This document shows positions 20,160-28,711 of a DNA stretch of 64,000 bases, one piece after another (within the stretch, counting starts at the first letter, position 1; every line of letters starts with the position of its first letter). The notes under the pieces are model-generated. The model was not told the origin of the DNA and searched no databases. It was given only the letters and a program-made list of their open reading frames with translations. The position numbers and the translations under genes are program-made. The stretch is from Nitrospirales bacterium (GTDB taxonomy: Bacteria; Nitrospirota; Nitrospiria; Nitrospirales; UBA8639): positions 46,565 to 110,564 of the forward strand of contig JALDRK010000011.1 in assembly GCA_031315915.1 (NCBI GenBank). Reading direction: 5' to 3'.

Positions 20160-20968
20160 GGAACAATCGAGAGCAGGTTTCCGAAAGGCCTGAAGGTTTC
20201 TCTGCGGGCAGAAGATGGACTCATGTATTGAGTATCTTATCAGCCTCGGTGTTGTTCTGTCTGTCTTTAATCGGGTGTGACGCACAAGAGGATGGATTGG
20301 TGGCCTCTCGAGATTCGCCCTTGGCTCAATCCGAAATGGGCTTGCAGGGTCGTGAGGGAGAACAGGATCCGGTTGAGACTCGGAGTATTCCAGCCGATCC
20401 TCAGCCAAAAATTGTTGCATTTGGGGATAGTCTGACTGCCGGTTTGGGGGTATCCAGGGATCAATCGTATCCCCGGCAGCTTGAGCAGAAAATTCAAGCG
20501 CTTGGTTATGATTATCAGGTGATCAATGCGGGGGTGAGTGGGGAAACGACCGCCGGTGGTGTCAGACGGATCGATTGGATTTTAAAAAGCCAGCCGACAT
20601 TAGTCATTTTGGAGTTAGGAGCCAATGATGCGCTGCGCGGACAGCCCCTTCTGCAGAGTTATAACAATCTGCAAAGAATCATTTCCCGATTGCAGGCAGA
20701 GGACGTAAGCGTCATCCTGGCTGGCATGAAAATTCCCCTGAATTATGGGGAAGCCTATACCAAGGAGTTTGAAGAAATGTATGAGAAGCTGGCTGCTCAG
20801 CACCGGATCCCCTTGATCCCCTTTTTCTTGGAAGGGGTGGCCGCTCAAAGGGAATTGAACCAAGGCGATGGCATTCATCCGACCGCTGAGGGGTATGCTA
20901 TCGTCGTCGAAAACGTCTGGAAGGTGTTGGAATCCCTATTAATAAAAGAAAGGGACACTCAGTCCTAA
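20138..20968 (+). CDS. TesA-like GDSL esterase lipoprotein
   Basis: An SGNH-hydrolase (arylesterase/acyl-CoA thioesterase I/lysophospholipase L1 family). Block I AFGDSLTAGLG carries the nucleophile Ser, block II is GVSGETTAGG (oxyanion Gly), block III is ELGANDALRG (Asn) and block V is DGIHPTAEGY with the Asp-His dyad. The N-terminus has a hydrophobic helix ending LSLIGC, a lipobox, so it is likely an outer-membrane or periplasm-facing lipoprotein, unlike soluble E. coli TesA. About 55 linker residues separate the lipid anchor from the catalytic domain. It diverges from the YbbA/YbbP-type transporter. A GTG at 20126 is an alternative start. Confidence 0.9.
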   Translation: MENSLPPRNNREQVSERPEGFSAGRRWTHVLSILSASVLFCLSLIGCDAQEDGLVASRDSPLAQSEMGLQGREGEQDPVETRSIPADPQPKIVAFGDSLTAGLGVSRDQSYPRQLEQKIQALGYDYQVINAGVSGETTAGGVRRIDWILKSQPTLVILELGANDALRGQPLLQSYNNLQRIISRLQAEDVSVILAGMKIPLNYGEAYTKEFEEMYEKLAAQHRIPLIPFFLEGVAAQRELNQGDGIHPTAEGYAIVVENVWKVLESLLIKERDTQS

Positions 20969-20975
20969 AATGACC

Positions 20976-21002
20976 TCACCCTTCCCATTTTGAGAAGGGT
21001 GA
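20976..21002. terminator. Hairpin between convergent genes
   Basis: A perfect 8-bp inverted repeat, TCACCCTT (20976-20983) and AAGGGTGA (20995-21002), with an 11-nt loop, lies between the end of the esterase gene and the end of the convergent small membrane gene. There is no strong T-run, so it is a weak or bidirectional terminator candidate. Confidence 0.45.
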
Positions 21003-21042
21003 TAAGTATTGAACCGATAAGAACGGATGCGAGGTAGTAGAG

Positions 21043-21207
21043 TTATGACTTTTTGAAGAAAATGTCATAGACACCGTATGCGAGAATTGCGGCAATAAAC
21101 CCATAGTACATGGCCGTAATTCCCTCGTATCCTCCCCCAGGCTCATTCGCAAGTGCTGGGGTGGCTATCAACAATAAGCTGACTAACATGGCATACATCC
21201 GGCTCAT
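21043..21207 (-). CDS. Small exported membrane protein
   Basis: A 54-residue protein with an N-terminal signal-like helix (MSRMYAMLVSLLLIATPALA, cleavable after ALA), a short Gly-rich segment and a C-terminal TM helix ending IFFKKS. The start at 21207 is favoured by GAGGAGGGA 3 nt upstream; a longer frame to 21315 has no support. I do not recognise the family. If the signal is cleaved, the mature protein is one helix with a short periplasmic head, the size of accessory subunits of membrane complexes. Confidence 0.65.
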   Translation of the reverse strand: MSRMYAMLVSLLLIATPALANEPGGGYEGITAMYYGFIAAILAYGVYDIFFKKS

Positions 21208-21442
21208 AACTCCCTCCTCGGTTCTTTGGTTTTTTCCGTGAGCGTAGCTACAGTCTATAATTTCATTTTTCTTCAATGAAACAGAAAATCGGCAAACCTT
21301 GCGGATTGTAGTCAATTCCTATTCTTGGATGCAACTTATTTGATAGAAATAAATACCTAGTTGAATAAACTTGGCAAAAACGAGGAAACCAACAAAAACT
21401 CCCTTTAGCCATCTTTGATGTCATACTTTTGGAGAAGAGAGG

Positions 21443-21697
21443 TTAACTCTGCTTGAACTCTAAATGTGAATGTGTGCCATCGCAAAAAGGCGGTTTTTTT
21501 GTGTGTTTGCATCCGCACCATGCCACTCGCTTCTTATCTTTGAGTTGCACTTCGAGAGGGGAGAAGTCAGTTCCGGTATGGGACCCATCGCAAAAAGGTT
21601 GGGTTTTTGATCGTCCGCACCGGCACCAATAATAGGTTCCAGGCTCCATTTCCATTATGAACGGTGTACGCTGTGCGATGACAACAGGATCTCCCAT
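21443..21697 (-). CDS. CDGSH iron-sulfur domain protein
   Basis: An 84-residue protein with two CDGSH-type [2Fe-2S] motifs. The first is CRC followed by PFCDGSH (about residues 25-41), the second CGC followed by PFCDGTH (about 61-76). Each has the three-Cys one-His ligand set of mitoNEET-like proteins. Prokaryotic tandem-CDGSH proteins are cytoplasmic redox or cluster-transfer proteins of uncertain role. There is no signal peptide and no operon partner. Confidence 0.92.
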   Translation of the reverse strand: MGDPVVIAQRTPFIMEMEPGTYYWCRCGRSKTQPFCDGSHTGTDFSPLEVQLKDKKRVAWCGCKHTKKPPFCDGTHSHLEFKQS

Positions 21698-21742
21698 GCC
21701 GGGCCTCCTCTAGGGTTGTTAAAAATGGTCAAATTATTGTGA

Positions 21743-22705
21743 TTATCCGCATCGGGGTTGAAGACCCCTGGGACCCAAAGGGGTTAACCAGACGTAATCG
21801 GCAATACCTTCTTGAATTTCGTGTAGAACCTCCTCCTTTTTCGAGGGATCCCACGCCACGAGATAAATGGTGACCGTTTTGGCAGCCGGATGCGTGCGTT
21901 TGACTCGTTTGGGAACAGGGACTCCAAATTGAATATGGCCTCCACCGGTGTAACTCACCAGAGGATGTTGTGCTCCCGGCCTTTTGCCCAAATAACTTCT
22001 GATGACGGTGGCCATTCCTTCATCGCGAATGATGGAGGCTTCAAAAATACGCCGATAAACATGATCGGGTAGTTCGGGATGGCAGGCGGTTATTTGTTCA
22101 AAGATAAGCGATTCATATTCCTGGTCCTCTGTCGTTTCTTTTCCCAGAGACCATGAAGAAAAGCCCGGATCCTTCAGAGCGTCGGTTAATCCTTTTGTGG
22201 CCACCAGTCGAACCAGAGATCTGGGCGGGTTTAAGGCCAACAAAGGCAGGTGGTGAGTGCGTGCATAGGATACGAGGGGTTGATAATCCGGAAAGTCCCC
22301 TCCCCAATTCTCCTTCCACCGGGATTCTTCCAGAAATTGTGTGACGGACATATCCGGCATCTTGATATAGCGGTCCAGTCCCGCTTGGCCATCCCAACTC
22401 AACATTTCCATCGCCAAAGCGGGATGGCGTTGATGCTTCCGGAGCATGTCGAGAATGGTGATGGCGGCTTCGATATGGGAGGGGGTGTAGTGCTCTTCTC
22501 CGATGAAGACGACATCGGCCTCCAGAATGTCTGCTTCAACAGATTCGAGGGAGACAGATTCCTGGGACGAGACTCGCCATATCGTACCGACTTCCAGTGA
22601 TGGTTGGGCCTGTAGGGTGCTGCAACCTGTCCAGACACTCAGAATGCAACACATGACCAGGCAATGGGAAGATATGAAAAGCTTGCAAGATGAGGTAAAG
22701 AACAT
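21743..22705 (-). CDS. ChaN-like lipoprotein
   Basis: A lipoprotein of about 320 residues of the ChaN (DUF399) family within the Tiki/EreA-like fold. The lipobox (VWTGCSTL) lies at about residue 28 from the chosen start. The core has VVFIGEEHYTPSHI (conserved Glu-His), ALAMEMLSWDGQ and, near the C-terminus, YTGGGHIQFGVPVP. Campylobacter ChaN binds haem, and some relatives are metalloproteases, so iron or haem handling is a family-level guess only. Start 22705 is chosen because it places the signal peptide at the N-terminus; 22744 is also in frame. Confidence 0.8.
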   Translation of the reverse strand: MFFTSSCKLFISSHCLVMCCILSVWTGCSTLQAQPSLEVGTIWRVSSQESVSLESVEADILEADVVFIGEEHYTPSHIEAAITILDMLRKHQRHPALAMEMLSWDGQAGLDRYIKMPDMSVTQFLEESRWKENWGGDFPDYQPLVSYARTHHLPLLALNPPRSLVRLVATKGLTDALKDPGFSSWSLGKETTEDQEYESLIFEQITACHPELPDHVYRRIFEASIIRDEGMATVIRSYLGKRPGAQHPLVSYTGGGHIQFGVPVPKRVKRTHPAAKTVTIYLVAWDPSKKEEVLHEIQEGIADYVWLTPLGPRGLQPRCG

Positions 22706-22836
22706 AGTGAAATTTGGTGTACCATAGTTGCGCCACGAGGGCAATCGTCATGAGATACATTCTTGTTTTACGGCAAGCAGGACGCTATGGTTTGGATGAA
22801 ACATAGGGAACTCGTCCGGGGAAGCAAGCAACAATC

Positions 22837-24171
22837 ATGAGTATGCCGCAGTTGAGATCTAAAGATTTTCGGCAAACGATTCAACAGACTCGTGAGCAGT
22901 TTCCTCACCTCTGGAACGAGAGCCGGAAATATGTCATCCCTGATGACTACCGGGAAGTGCTGCCTTGTGTGATCGAGGAATTCCGGAAAAGTGATATGGA
23001 AACGCAGGTTGCTGAGCAGGTTATAGAGAGCCTGATCCACTTCCAGAGTCCCCAGTCTTCAGAACATCGGAAACGGCACCATCAGATCCTGAAAGAATTC
23101 ACGGGATTACCGCCCTCCAAAGCGGTCAGGGCATTAATTGTCTGGGGATTATCACGACGAGTGGGCCATCAACTATCTAAATCTGGTGAACTGTCTTCTG
23201 CCAGGTTACAAGCGCTCTTACAGAAATCCGCCAATCCGTATGATCTGTTATTCCATGTATCGGCTCCTTCACTTTTAGATATCGGAGCCGGAGATTTAAG
23301 CTTTGAACAGGAATTGGCGGACTATTATCGAGAAAATTCCTCCCCCAACAAACCCGGCCTTGTCCTGCATGCGTTTGACCGGTTGAATCCGGCATCGAAG
23401 GTGGGAGGGGTCTATCATCGAAATCGCGACCGCGAACGGTTATTAAAAAATCTCCCCTCCGAAACGCTGCAATTCCGGTTTTGGGGGAATATGGACTTGG
23501 AGGGTTATAACAGGGAAAAGCAGAAGCTTCCGCATTATACGATTGTGACATGCCATGCTCCGGCCAACCCCACATTCGCCTATGAGCCCAGTCGACTACC
23601 CACGGATGTCATTGAGGGCCATTTACGAATAACCAGGGGTGAATATAGCCGTGGGAGGTTAGACGGAGAGCCCGTGTTAGAGGTATCTCACCGGGGGCGG
23701 GTTCTCACCTTTCCTCCCTGGAAGTTTGAAATCCTCGGGCCGCTTCGACTCTTGGAGTTCATCAGCCGGAGAGCTGCTGTGGGTGTATTGTCGGCCGTGG
23801 ATGATGAAGTATTTTGGGAAATCTTAGGCCAGCTGGTTGAAGATGAGCGGTATCGTCCCCGGAATCGGATTCTGGAACCGGATTTCAGGCGGGAAGTGTT
23901 TGGGGAACTGTACGACCGATTGAAGGGATTGTCTCCGGGGGAGCGGGTGGATCTTTCGACATTGGTCCAACTGCGAACCGAATTGCCTCAACGTGAGCAG
24001 CCAAACGCTAAGCCCATGAGACAAGGGAACCTCAGTTATGTCGAAATTCGACGGGGAGCGGTATGGCCGGGAGTGCCCAGCAGTTTCACCGCCAGACAAT
24101 TTCGGGATATGAACGAAGAATCGGAACCCTGGTGGATTATCTTGATCTGGGATCATCATATCGCATACTGA
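22837..24171 (+). CDS. Orphan 444-residue protein with methyltransferase-like motif
   Basis: I do not recognise the family. The N-terminal 135 residues are helical and charged. Near residue 148 there is SLLDIGAGDLSFEQELADYY, close to motif I of SAM-dependent methyltransferases, followed by VLHAFDRLNPASKVGG, where the Asp could bind ribose, and later HYTIVTCHAPANPTFAYE. The C-terminal 150 residues (VRLR-poor, many Arg/Glu) show no motif. It is soluble with no signal peptide. It is monocistronic between the ChaN-like gene and the CpaE-like ATPase. Clean coding potential and a divergent promoter spacing of 130 nt support a real gene. A methyltransferase is possible, not shown. Confidence 0.7.
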   Translation: MSMPQLRSKDFRQTIQQTREQFPHLWNESRKYVIPDDYREVLPCVIEEFRKSDMETQVAEQVIESLIHFQSPQSSEHRKRHHQILKEFTGLPPSKAVRALIVWGLSRRVGHQLSKSGELSSARLQALLQKSANPYDLLFHVSAPSLLDIGAGDLSFEQELADYYRENSSPNKPGLVLHAFDRLNPASKVGGVYHRNRDRERLLKNLPSETLQFRFWGNMDLEGYNREKQKLPHYTIVTCHAPANPTFAYEPSRLPTDVIEGHLRITRGEYSRGRLDGEPVLEVSHRGRVLTFPPWKFEILGPLRLLEFISRRAAVGVLSAVDDEVFWEILGQLVEDERYRPRNRILEPDFRREVFGELYDRLKGLSPGERVDLSTLVQLRTELPQREQPNAKPMRQGNLSYVEIRRGAVWPGVPSSFTARQFRDMNEESEPWWIILIWDHHIAY

Positions 24172-24262
24172 CATCGCACGTTTTGGGAAAGAAGAGCCCG
24201 GAAGACGGGTCTGTCCACAAGAATCTTTTTGAAACGCATTCCAGGAGACGGAGAGGGCTGAA

Positions 24263-25222
24263 TTACCACCCGTCTTTATTCGTACGCCGGTTTTGTTTCC
24301 GACGATCTTTGGCCCGCCGGTCTTGTTGAAGAGAGGTGGTGTCCCCTGTCAGGTAGGCAAGGATGTGATCGCGCATTTGGAAAAATTGAAGTGCCGGCAC
24401 ACTATTGGGATTGTTACAGACGATCGGCAAATTTTTCGTGACCGCTGTGAAGCAGAGTTCCGTGGCGGATGAAATCAGGGCCACGGCCTGACATCCAAGT
24501 TGAGCTTGGATGCCTTTGAGCCCGTCGGTCGGGGGCATACCAGTTCGATTGACAACGGTAAGGTATATCGGAACCGGCAGCTCTTTGGTCAGGAAGGATA
24601 TTTGATCATGGGCAGTCTCGAGACACACGCGATCGGTGTCCAAAATGACATTCATCAGGTGGCAGTGCTCGAGAATGCACCAGGTTATAGGAGAGGATTC
24701 CAAGGGAAAGTCCACGATCAGATAATCTGCACGCGGAGTGAGTTCCCGAAACAGGAATTTCAGGAATTCTGAGGAAATATAACTCCTATGGATCTTGCTC
24801 CAAAGTGAAAAAAAGACCGTTTCAAGTCCGCTGCCGTGTCGGACTAATGATTTGGAAAGACTGGCGTCATTCATAGAAGAGAATTCAATCTCGCTAAGCT
24901 GGTCTGATGAACCGGGTGTCAGATTTAAATAGGATGCGACGGTTCCGGGGTGAGAACTCAGCTCCAGGTAAATGACCCGGTGTCCCGCTTGAACAATAGT
25001 CATGGCCAGGTTGAGTGCCACGGTTGTGGTGCCCAGACCCCCTTTGACTCCGGCAAACCCGATCACCTTGCCCGGTTGGTCTGGTCTTCGATCTGTCGCT
25101 GTATCATCTTGTTCCTGTTTGTCTTCATGGGAGGGCGGAGTGGAGGCTTCGGGAGCGGAAAGGCTATCTTCATCGAGGGCATTCCAATTGATCGATTGGG
25201 TGTGTGAATCTGTGTCAGCCAT
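24263..25222 (-). CDS. CpaE/MinD-like P-loop ATPase
   Basis: A 319-residue ParA/MinD-superfamily protein. A charged disordered N-terminus (about 50 residues) precedes the deviant Walker A VKGGLGTTTVALNLA: the signature first Lys is kept, but the canonical second Lys is Thr, as in CpaE/TadZ relatives. Walker A' (ELSSHPG) and Walker B (YLIVDFP) follow. The C-terminus is very basic (RRAKDRRKQNRR), which could contact DNA or membrane. There is no receiver domain, no ParB and no pilus genes nearby. The missing Lys suggests weak or no ATP hydrolysis. AGAGGG upstream supports the start. Confidence 0.82.
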   Translation of the reverse strand: MADTDSHTQSINWNALDEDSLSAPEASTPPSHEDKQEQDDTATDRRPDQPGKVIGFAGVKGGLGTTTVALNLAMTIVQAGHRVIYLELSSHPGTVASYLNLTPGSSDQLSEIEFSSMNDASLSKSLVRHGSGLETVFFSLWSKIHRSYISSEFLKFLFRELTPRADYLIVDFPLESSPITWCILEHCHLMNVILDTDRVCLETAHDQISFLTKELPVPIYLTVVNRTGMPPTDGLKGIQAQLGCQAVALISSATELCFTAVTKNLPIVCNNPNSVPALQFFQMRDHILAYLTGDTTSLQQDRRAKDRRKQNRRTNKDGW

Positions 25223-25609
25223 ACGTTGTTTTCCCTCTTGGCAAGTATTCCCCTAATATTAGAGGATGATGTGCATTAATGTATGATAATTCCTTGGGAG
25301 GGCAAGGAAGCCTGGTTGGTTTTCGGTTCTGATCCTGGTTTTCTTGATGGTTCAGGAAATATTTCTGATGACCCTCGAATCAACCGTGCAACGTTTTTGG
25401 GAATGCAAGACAATAAAACTCCAGTGAGGTAGGATCACCATATATAAAAACAGAAAAACGGAGACTGCAGGTGGTTGAGCAAAAAGAACGATTTCCAAGT
25501 TGTCCAGCAGGAAATACCTGCTAGAGTTCCTGATTATAGGAAATAGTTGAGACGCAGAACGTAGAGAACATACTTGTTGTGGAAGGGCTACCGGCAGAAG
25601 ACTAGAAAT
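25223..25609. other. Intergenic region, no gene seen
   Basis: About 390 nt between the CpaE-like gene start and tRNA-Gly. It presumably holds the promoter of the ATPase gene (minus strand). A 10-bp palindrome CTAATATTAG lies near 25253, 30 nt upstream of that start codon. Nothing else stands out. Confidence 0.35.
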
Positions 25610-25684
25610 TGGAGCGGGAAAGGGGATTTGAACCCCCGACCCTCGCCTTGGCAAGGCGATGCTCTACCACTGAGCTATTCCCGC
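25610..25684 (-). tRNA. tRNA-Gly(GCC)
   Basis: A 75-nt tRNA on the minus strand including CCA. The acceptor GCGGGAA pairs with the 3' TTCCCGC, the D arm has GCTCAGTGGTAGAGC, the anticodon stem TCGCC/GGCGA encloses TTGCCAA (anticodon GCC), and the T arm has GGGTTCAAATCCC. Confidence 0.96.
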
Positions 25685-25828
25685 TCTCTGAAGGTACGAA
25701 TCAGATGATTCTAGTAGGCACCCTAGGAGGTGTCAAGCAACAATGGATGATCCGAACGAATGATCATAAAAACTTCAGATATGGTGGTATTCATCCGAAA
25801 AAGTTCAGGATAAAAATAGGAGGAAGCT

Positions 25829-27151
25829 ATGCACATTAGTGTGATTGGAACCGGGTATGTCGGGTTGGTGACCGGAGCGTGTTTCGCGGAATTCGGGGTC
25901 GATGTGACCTGCATGGATCGTGATGAAAATCGAATCGCGACTCTGGAAAAAGGCAAGGTGCCGTTTTATGAACCCGGTCTGGCAGAACTGGTGACCAAAA
26001 ACTTTCAGGCCGGGCGTTTGAAATTCACCACCGATTTGCACAAGGCGGTGGATGACGCCTTAGTGATTTTTATCGCGGTAGGAACCCCTCCTCAGGCGGA
26101 TGGATCCGCCGACCTTTCCTTTGTCGATGAAGTGGCTCGAAATGTCGGCACCCGCATGACCGGGTATAAAGTGGTCGTCACCAAATCGACGGTTCCCGTG
26201 GGAACCGCCAAACGAATCCGCGACCTGATCAAGGCGAGTCAAACAGAGGAATGCAGTTTTGGCGTCGTCTCCAATCCGGAATTTCTTCGTGAGGGGTCAG
26301 CCATTGAAGATTTCATGAGACCCAATCGAGTGGTGATCGGTGCGGATAGTCCTGAAGCGGTGGCGATTATGAAGGATTTGTACCGCCCGCTCTATTTGCT
26401 CGAAACGCCGATTGTGATTACGGATGTTCCTACGGCAGAAGTGATCAAATATGCCTCCAATGTGTTCCTGGCGACAAAAATTTCCTTTATTAATGAAATG
26501 GCCAACCTCTGCGAACAAGTCGGGGCGGATGTTCAAATGGTATCCAAAGGCATGGGGCTGGATAAGCGTATAGGCAACAAGTTTCTTCATGCCGGTCCCG
26601 GCTTTGGCGGATCCTGTTTTGGCAAGGATACGGCCGCCCTGATCAATATCGGAGAAAAAGCCGGGTATTCGATGATGATTGCTCAGGCCACCAAACAGGT
26701 GAATGACCAACAGCGGAATCGCATGGTGGAAAAAATTCGCGGCGCAGTGGGAGAACTCAAGGGGAAAACCATTGGGATGCTTGGCTTGTCATTTAAACCC
26801 AACACCGACGATATTCGCGATTCTCCGGCGCTAGGTATTGCAGAGCAACTCATGAAAGCCGGCTGTACGGTGCGGGCTTATGATCCGGAAGCCCTTGAGG
26901 AGTCGATGAAAGTCTTACCCAAACTTGTGCCCTGTCGGGATGCCTATCATACCGTAGAAGGAACCGATGCCGTGGTGCTGGTGACGGAATGGAACCAATT
27001 CCGCAATCTGGACTTTGACCAAATCAAGGCGAAGGTGAAAACACCGATTTTTATTGATTTGCGAAACGTGTATGATGCGCCACGGATGCAACAGCAGGGC
27101 TTCTATTATGTTTCAGTCGGAAGGAAACCGGTGGGAACGCGCCCCTCATAA
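25829..27151 (+). CDS. ugd: UDP-glucose 6-dehydrogenase
   Basis: A 440-residue NAD-dependent dehydrogenase oxidising UDP-glucose to UDP-glucuronate for polysaccharide synthesis. It has the Rossmann motif GTGYVGLVTGACFAE at the N-terminus, STVPVGT, the substrate loop EFLREGSA, the family signature around GPGFGGSCFGKD with the catalytic Cys (about residue 260), and the C-terminal LSFKPNTDDIRDSP. A strong AGGAGGAAGCT ribosome-binding site precedes the start. It stands alone after tRNA-Gly; no capsule genes are in view. Confidence 0.95.
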   Translation: MHISVIGTGYVGLVTGACFAEFGVDVTCMDRDENRIATLEKGKVPFYEPGLAELVTKNFQAGRLKFTTDLHKAVDDALVIFIAVGTPPQADGSADLSFVDEVARNVGTRMTGYKVVVTKSTVPVGTAKRIRDLIKASQTEECSFGVVSNPEFLREGSAIEDFMRPNRVVIGADSPEAVAIMKDLYRPLYLLETPIVITDVPTAEVIKYASNVFLATKISFINEMANLCEQVGADVQMVSKGMGLDKRIGNKFLHAGPGFGGSCFGKDTAALINIGEKAGYSMMIAQATKQVNDQQRNRMVEKIRGAVGELKGKTIGMLGLSFKPNTDDIRDSPALGIAEQLMKAGCTVRAYDPEALEESMKVLPKLVPCRDAYHTVEGTDAVVLVTEWNQFRNLDFDQIKAKVKTPIFIDLRNVYDAPRMQQQGFYYVSVGRKPVGTRPS

Positions 27152-27226
27152 CCTTGCGACAAGGCATGAGAAGCGCTGGTTTCGGCATCTAAAAAAGGGT
27201 TTGGTAAAGAAAAGAACGGGGAAAAT

Positions 27227-27895
27227 TTATTTTCTTTTGTAACCCATCCGGTCTAACACCTTCATGATCCGTTTTTGAAGCTTTTCGTCCGCTTCCGCCA
27301 GAGCTGTCGCCAGAGGTTCCACTGCCGGTTTGCCGATTTTTCGTAAGATTTCCGTCGCCGCTTGTCGGAGGTCCTCATCCTCTGAGACCAAAAACGGAAT
27401 GACCTGCGGAACGCTCGGAGCCCCGATTTTTATCAGGGCTTCATATGCTCGCTGCCGAACATCACCTACTTCATCATTGAGCGCTTCGACTAAGGGAGTT
27501 ACGGCAGACTCGATCCGAAGTTCTCCAAGCACCTCCACCGCATGCTTCCGATTGAGCCAATGCGTATCGGTGAGGTCCAACAAGGCTGCTTCCGCTTTTT
27601 GGACGTTGGGATCTTTGGCGCGGATACGGAAATTTTTGACGATCCGTTTGCCGTCCTCTTCTACAATGCGGAGGGTAGCCCCATCGCCCACCTTAATTTT
27701 CTCAAGATCGCTCAGAACTTCCTCTCCCACATCGAGCAAGACCGTCTTCCCGTCATAGGCCAACAGTTCAACCTCGATTTGCCTGGCTTCAAGGTTGATG
27801 GCGGTGACCTTTTCCGTGACCAGGTTAAAACCGTCTTTTTTGGACCCAACTTTGGGGCCGATGGAAATCAATTTTGCCGGAGCTTCATTTGCCAT
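27227..27895 (-). CDS. HEAT-repeat protein with N-terminal beta domain
   Basis: A 222-residue protein. The first 95 residues are beta-rich (VTEKVTAINLEARQIEVEL, then VGDGATLRIVEEDGKRIV) and look like a small barrel. From about residue 100 come about four PBS-lyase-type HEAT repeats (AVEVLGELRIESAVTPLVEAL and similar units ending in IGAPSV or IGKPAVEPL). HEAT arrays are protein-binding scaffolds. It is the last gene of a minus-strand run of four HEAT genes. AAGGA upstream supports the start. The beta domain is absent from its three neighbours, so it may be the effector-binding member. Confidence 0.82.
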   Translation of the reverse strand: MANEAPAKLISIGPKVGSKKDGFNLVTEKVTAINLEARQIEVELLAYDGKTVLLDVGEEVLSDLEKIKVGDGATLRIVEEDGKRIVKNFRIRAKDPNVQKAEAALLDLTDTHWLNRKHAVEVLGELRIESAVTPLVEALNDEVGDVRQRAYEALIKIGAPSVPQVIPFLVSEDEDLRQAATEILRKIGKPAVEPLATALAEADEKLQKRIMKVLDRMGYKRK

Positions 27896-27938
27896 AATTT
27901 TCTGGTGTCCTTATTTAAAAAAAATGCCAAGCATGATT

Positions 27939-28706
27939 TTACTGGGATGACTTAGGGGTCCATCCCAAACTGGCCAGAGCACCTTCCACGGTATCTCGCA
28001 CCATTTCGTTTTCATCTTCTAATAACGTCACGAGTGAATCGATAGCTCTGGAATCCTTCAACCGGGCTAAGGATTCAGCCGCATTGCGCCGAACCAGCCA
28101 GTCTTCATCGGACAGGGCCTGAATAAGCGGGTCCAGGCTGCGACCGTCTCCGATTTTTCCCAGAGCCTCAGCGGCGTGTCGCCGGACAATCCAGTTGGAA
28201 GCTTGCAGGCCTTCCACCAAGGCATCAGTCGCACGGGAGTCTCCGAGTTTTTTTAACACCCGGGCCGCATCCTCGCGCAGGGTGGCATCCATCAAGGCAT
28301 CCACTAAGGCCGGTACGGCTTCCGGATCCCCGATACGTTCAAGTGCCCAGATTGCGGCGGTCCGAACGGCACCGTCCTTGTCATGCCGTAAAGCTTTGTT
28401 CAAAGGCTCAACGGCCTTCCCCGCCCGAAGTTTCCCCAGAGCGGTTGCCGCTTGTTCCCGAACAGCCCATTCTTCATCCTCTTGAAGAGCTTCGATCAAC
28501 GGATCGATAGCCGGTTCGCCGATCTGGACGAGAGAACTGGTAGCGGCTTCCCGGATTACGCAGTCATCTTCCAAAAAGAGTTCAATCAATTTGGGAATGG
28601 CGTCCGTGCCGATTTCTCCCAGCCGGGAAGCGGCATGGTTTCGCAAAGCTTCATTCTCGTCTCGTAAGGCAGACAGTAACTGGTCCACCCGATGGGGTTC
28701 ACTCAT
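27939..28706 (-). CDS. HEAT-repeat protein (PBS-lyase type)
   Basis: A 255-residue protein made almost entirely of about seven to eight 31-residue HEAT/PBS-lyase repeats, each with a pattern of the type D..VR..AA.ALG.IGD..A...L..AL. It ends LGWTPKSSQ; the neighbouring HEAT proteins end the same way (LGW), so they are paralogues. There is no signal peptide and no TM helix, so it is probably cytoplasmic. It starts 5 nt after the upstream HEAT gene's stop and is clearly co-transcribed. The CpcE/F similarity of the repeat does not imply a bilin lyase here. Confidence 0.85.
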   Translation of the reverse strand: MSEPHRVDQLLSALRDENEALRNHAASRLGEIGTDAIPKLIELFLEDDCVIREAATSSLVQIGEPAIDPLIEALQEDEEWAVREQAATALGKLRAGKAVEPLNKALRHDKDGAVRTAAIWALERIGDPEAVPALVDALMDATLREDAARVLKKLGDSRATDALVEGLQASNWIVRRHAAEALGKIGDGRSLDPLIQALSDEDWLVRRNAAESLARLKDSRAIDSLVTLLEDENEMVRDTVEGALASLGWTPKSSQ

Positions 28707-28711
28707 GGTTG

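Noticed and set aside
20160..20420. N-terminal extension of the ABC ATP-binding protein
   Set aside because: The extra residues are Pro/Arg-rich without structure, lie opposite the esterase, and make the protein longer than its family.
25829..27151. A nucleotide-sugar or capsule island around ugd
   Set aside because: Only ugd is present; the flanks are a tRNA and HEAT-repeat genes, with no glycosyltransferases.
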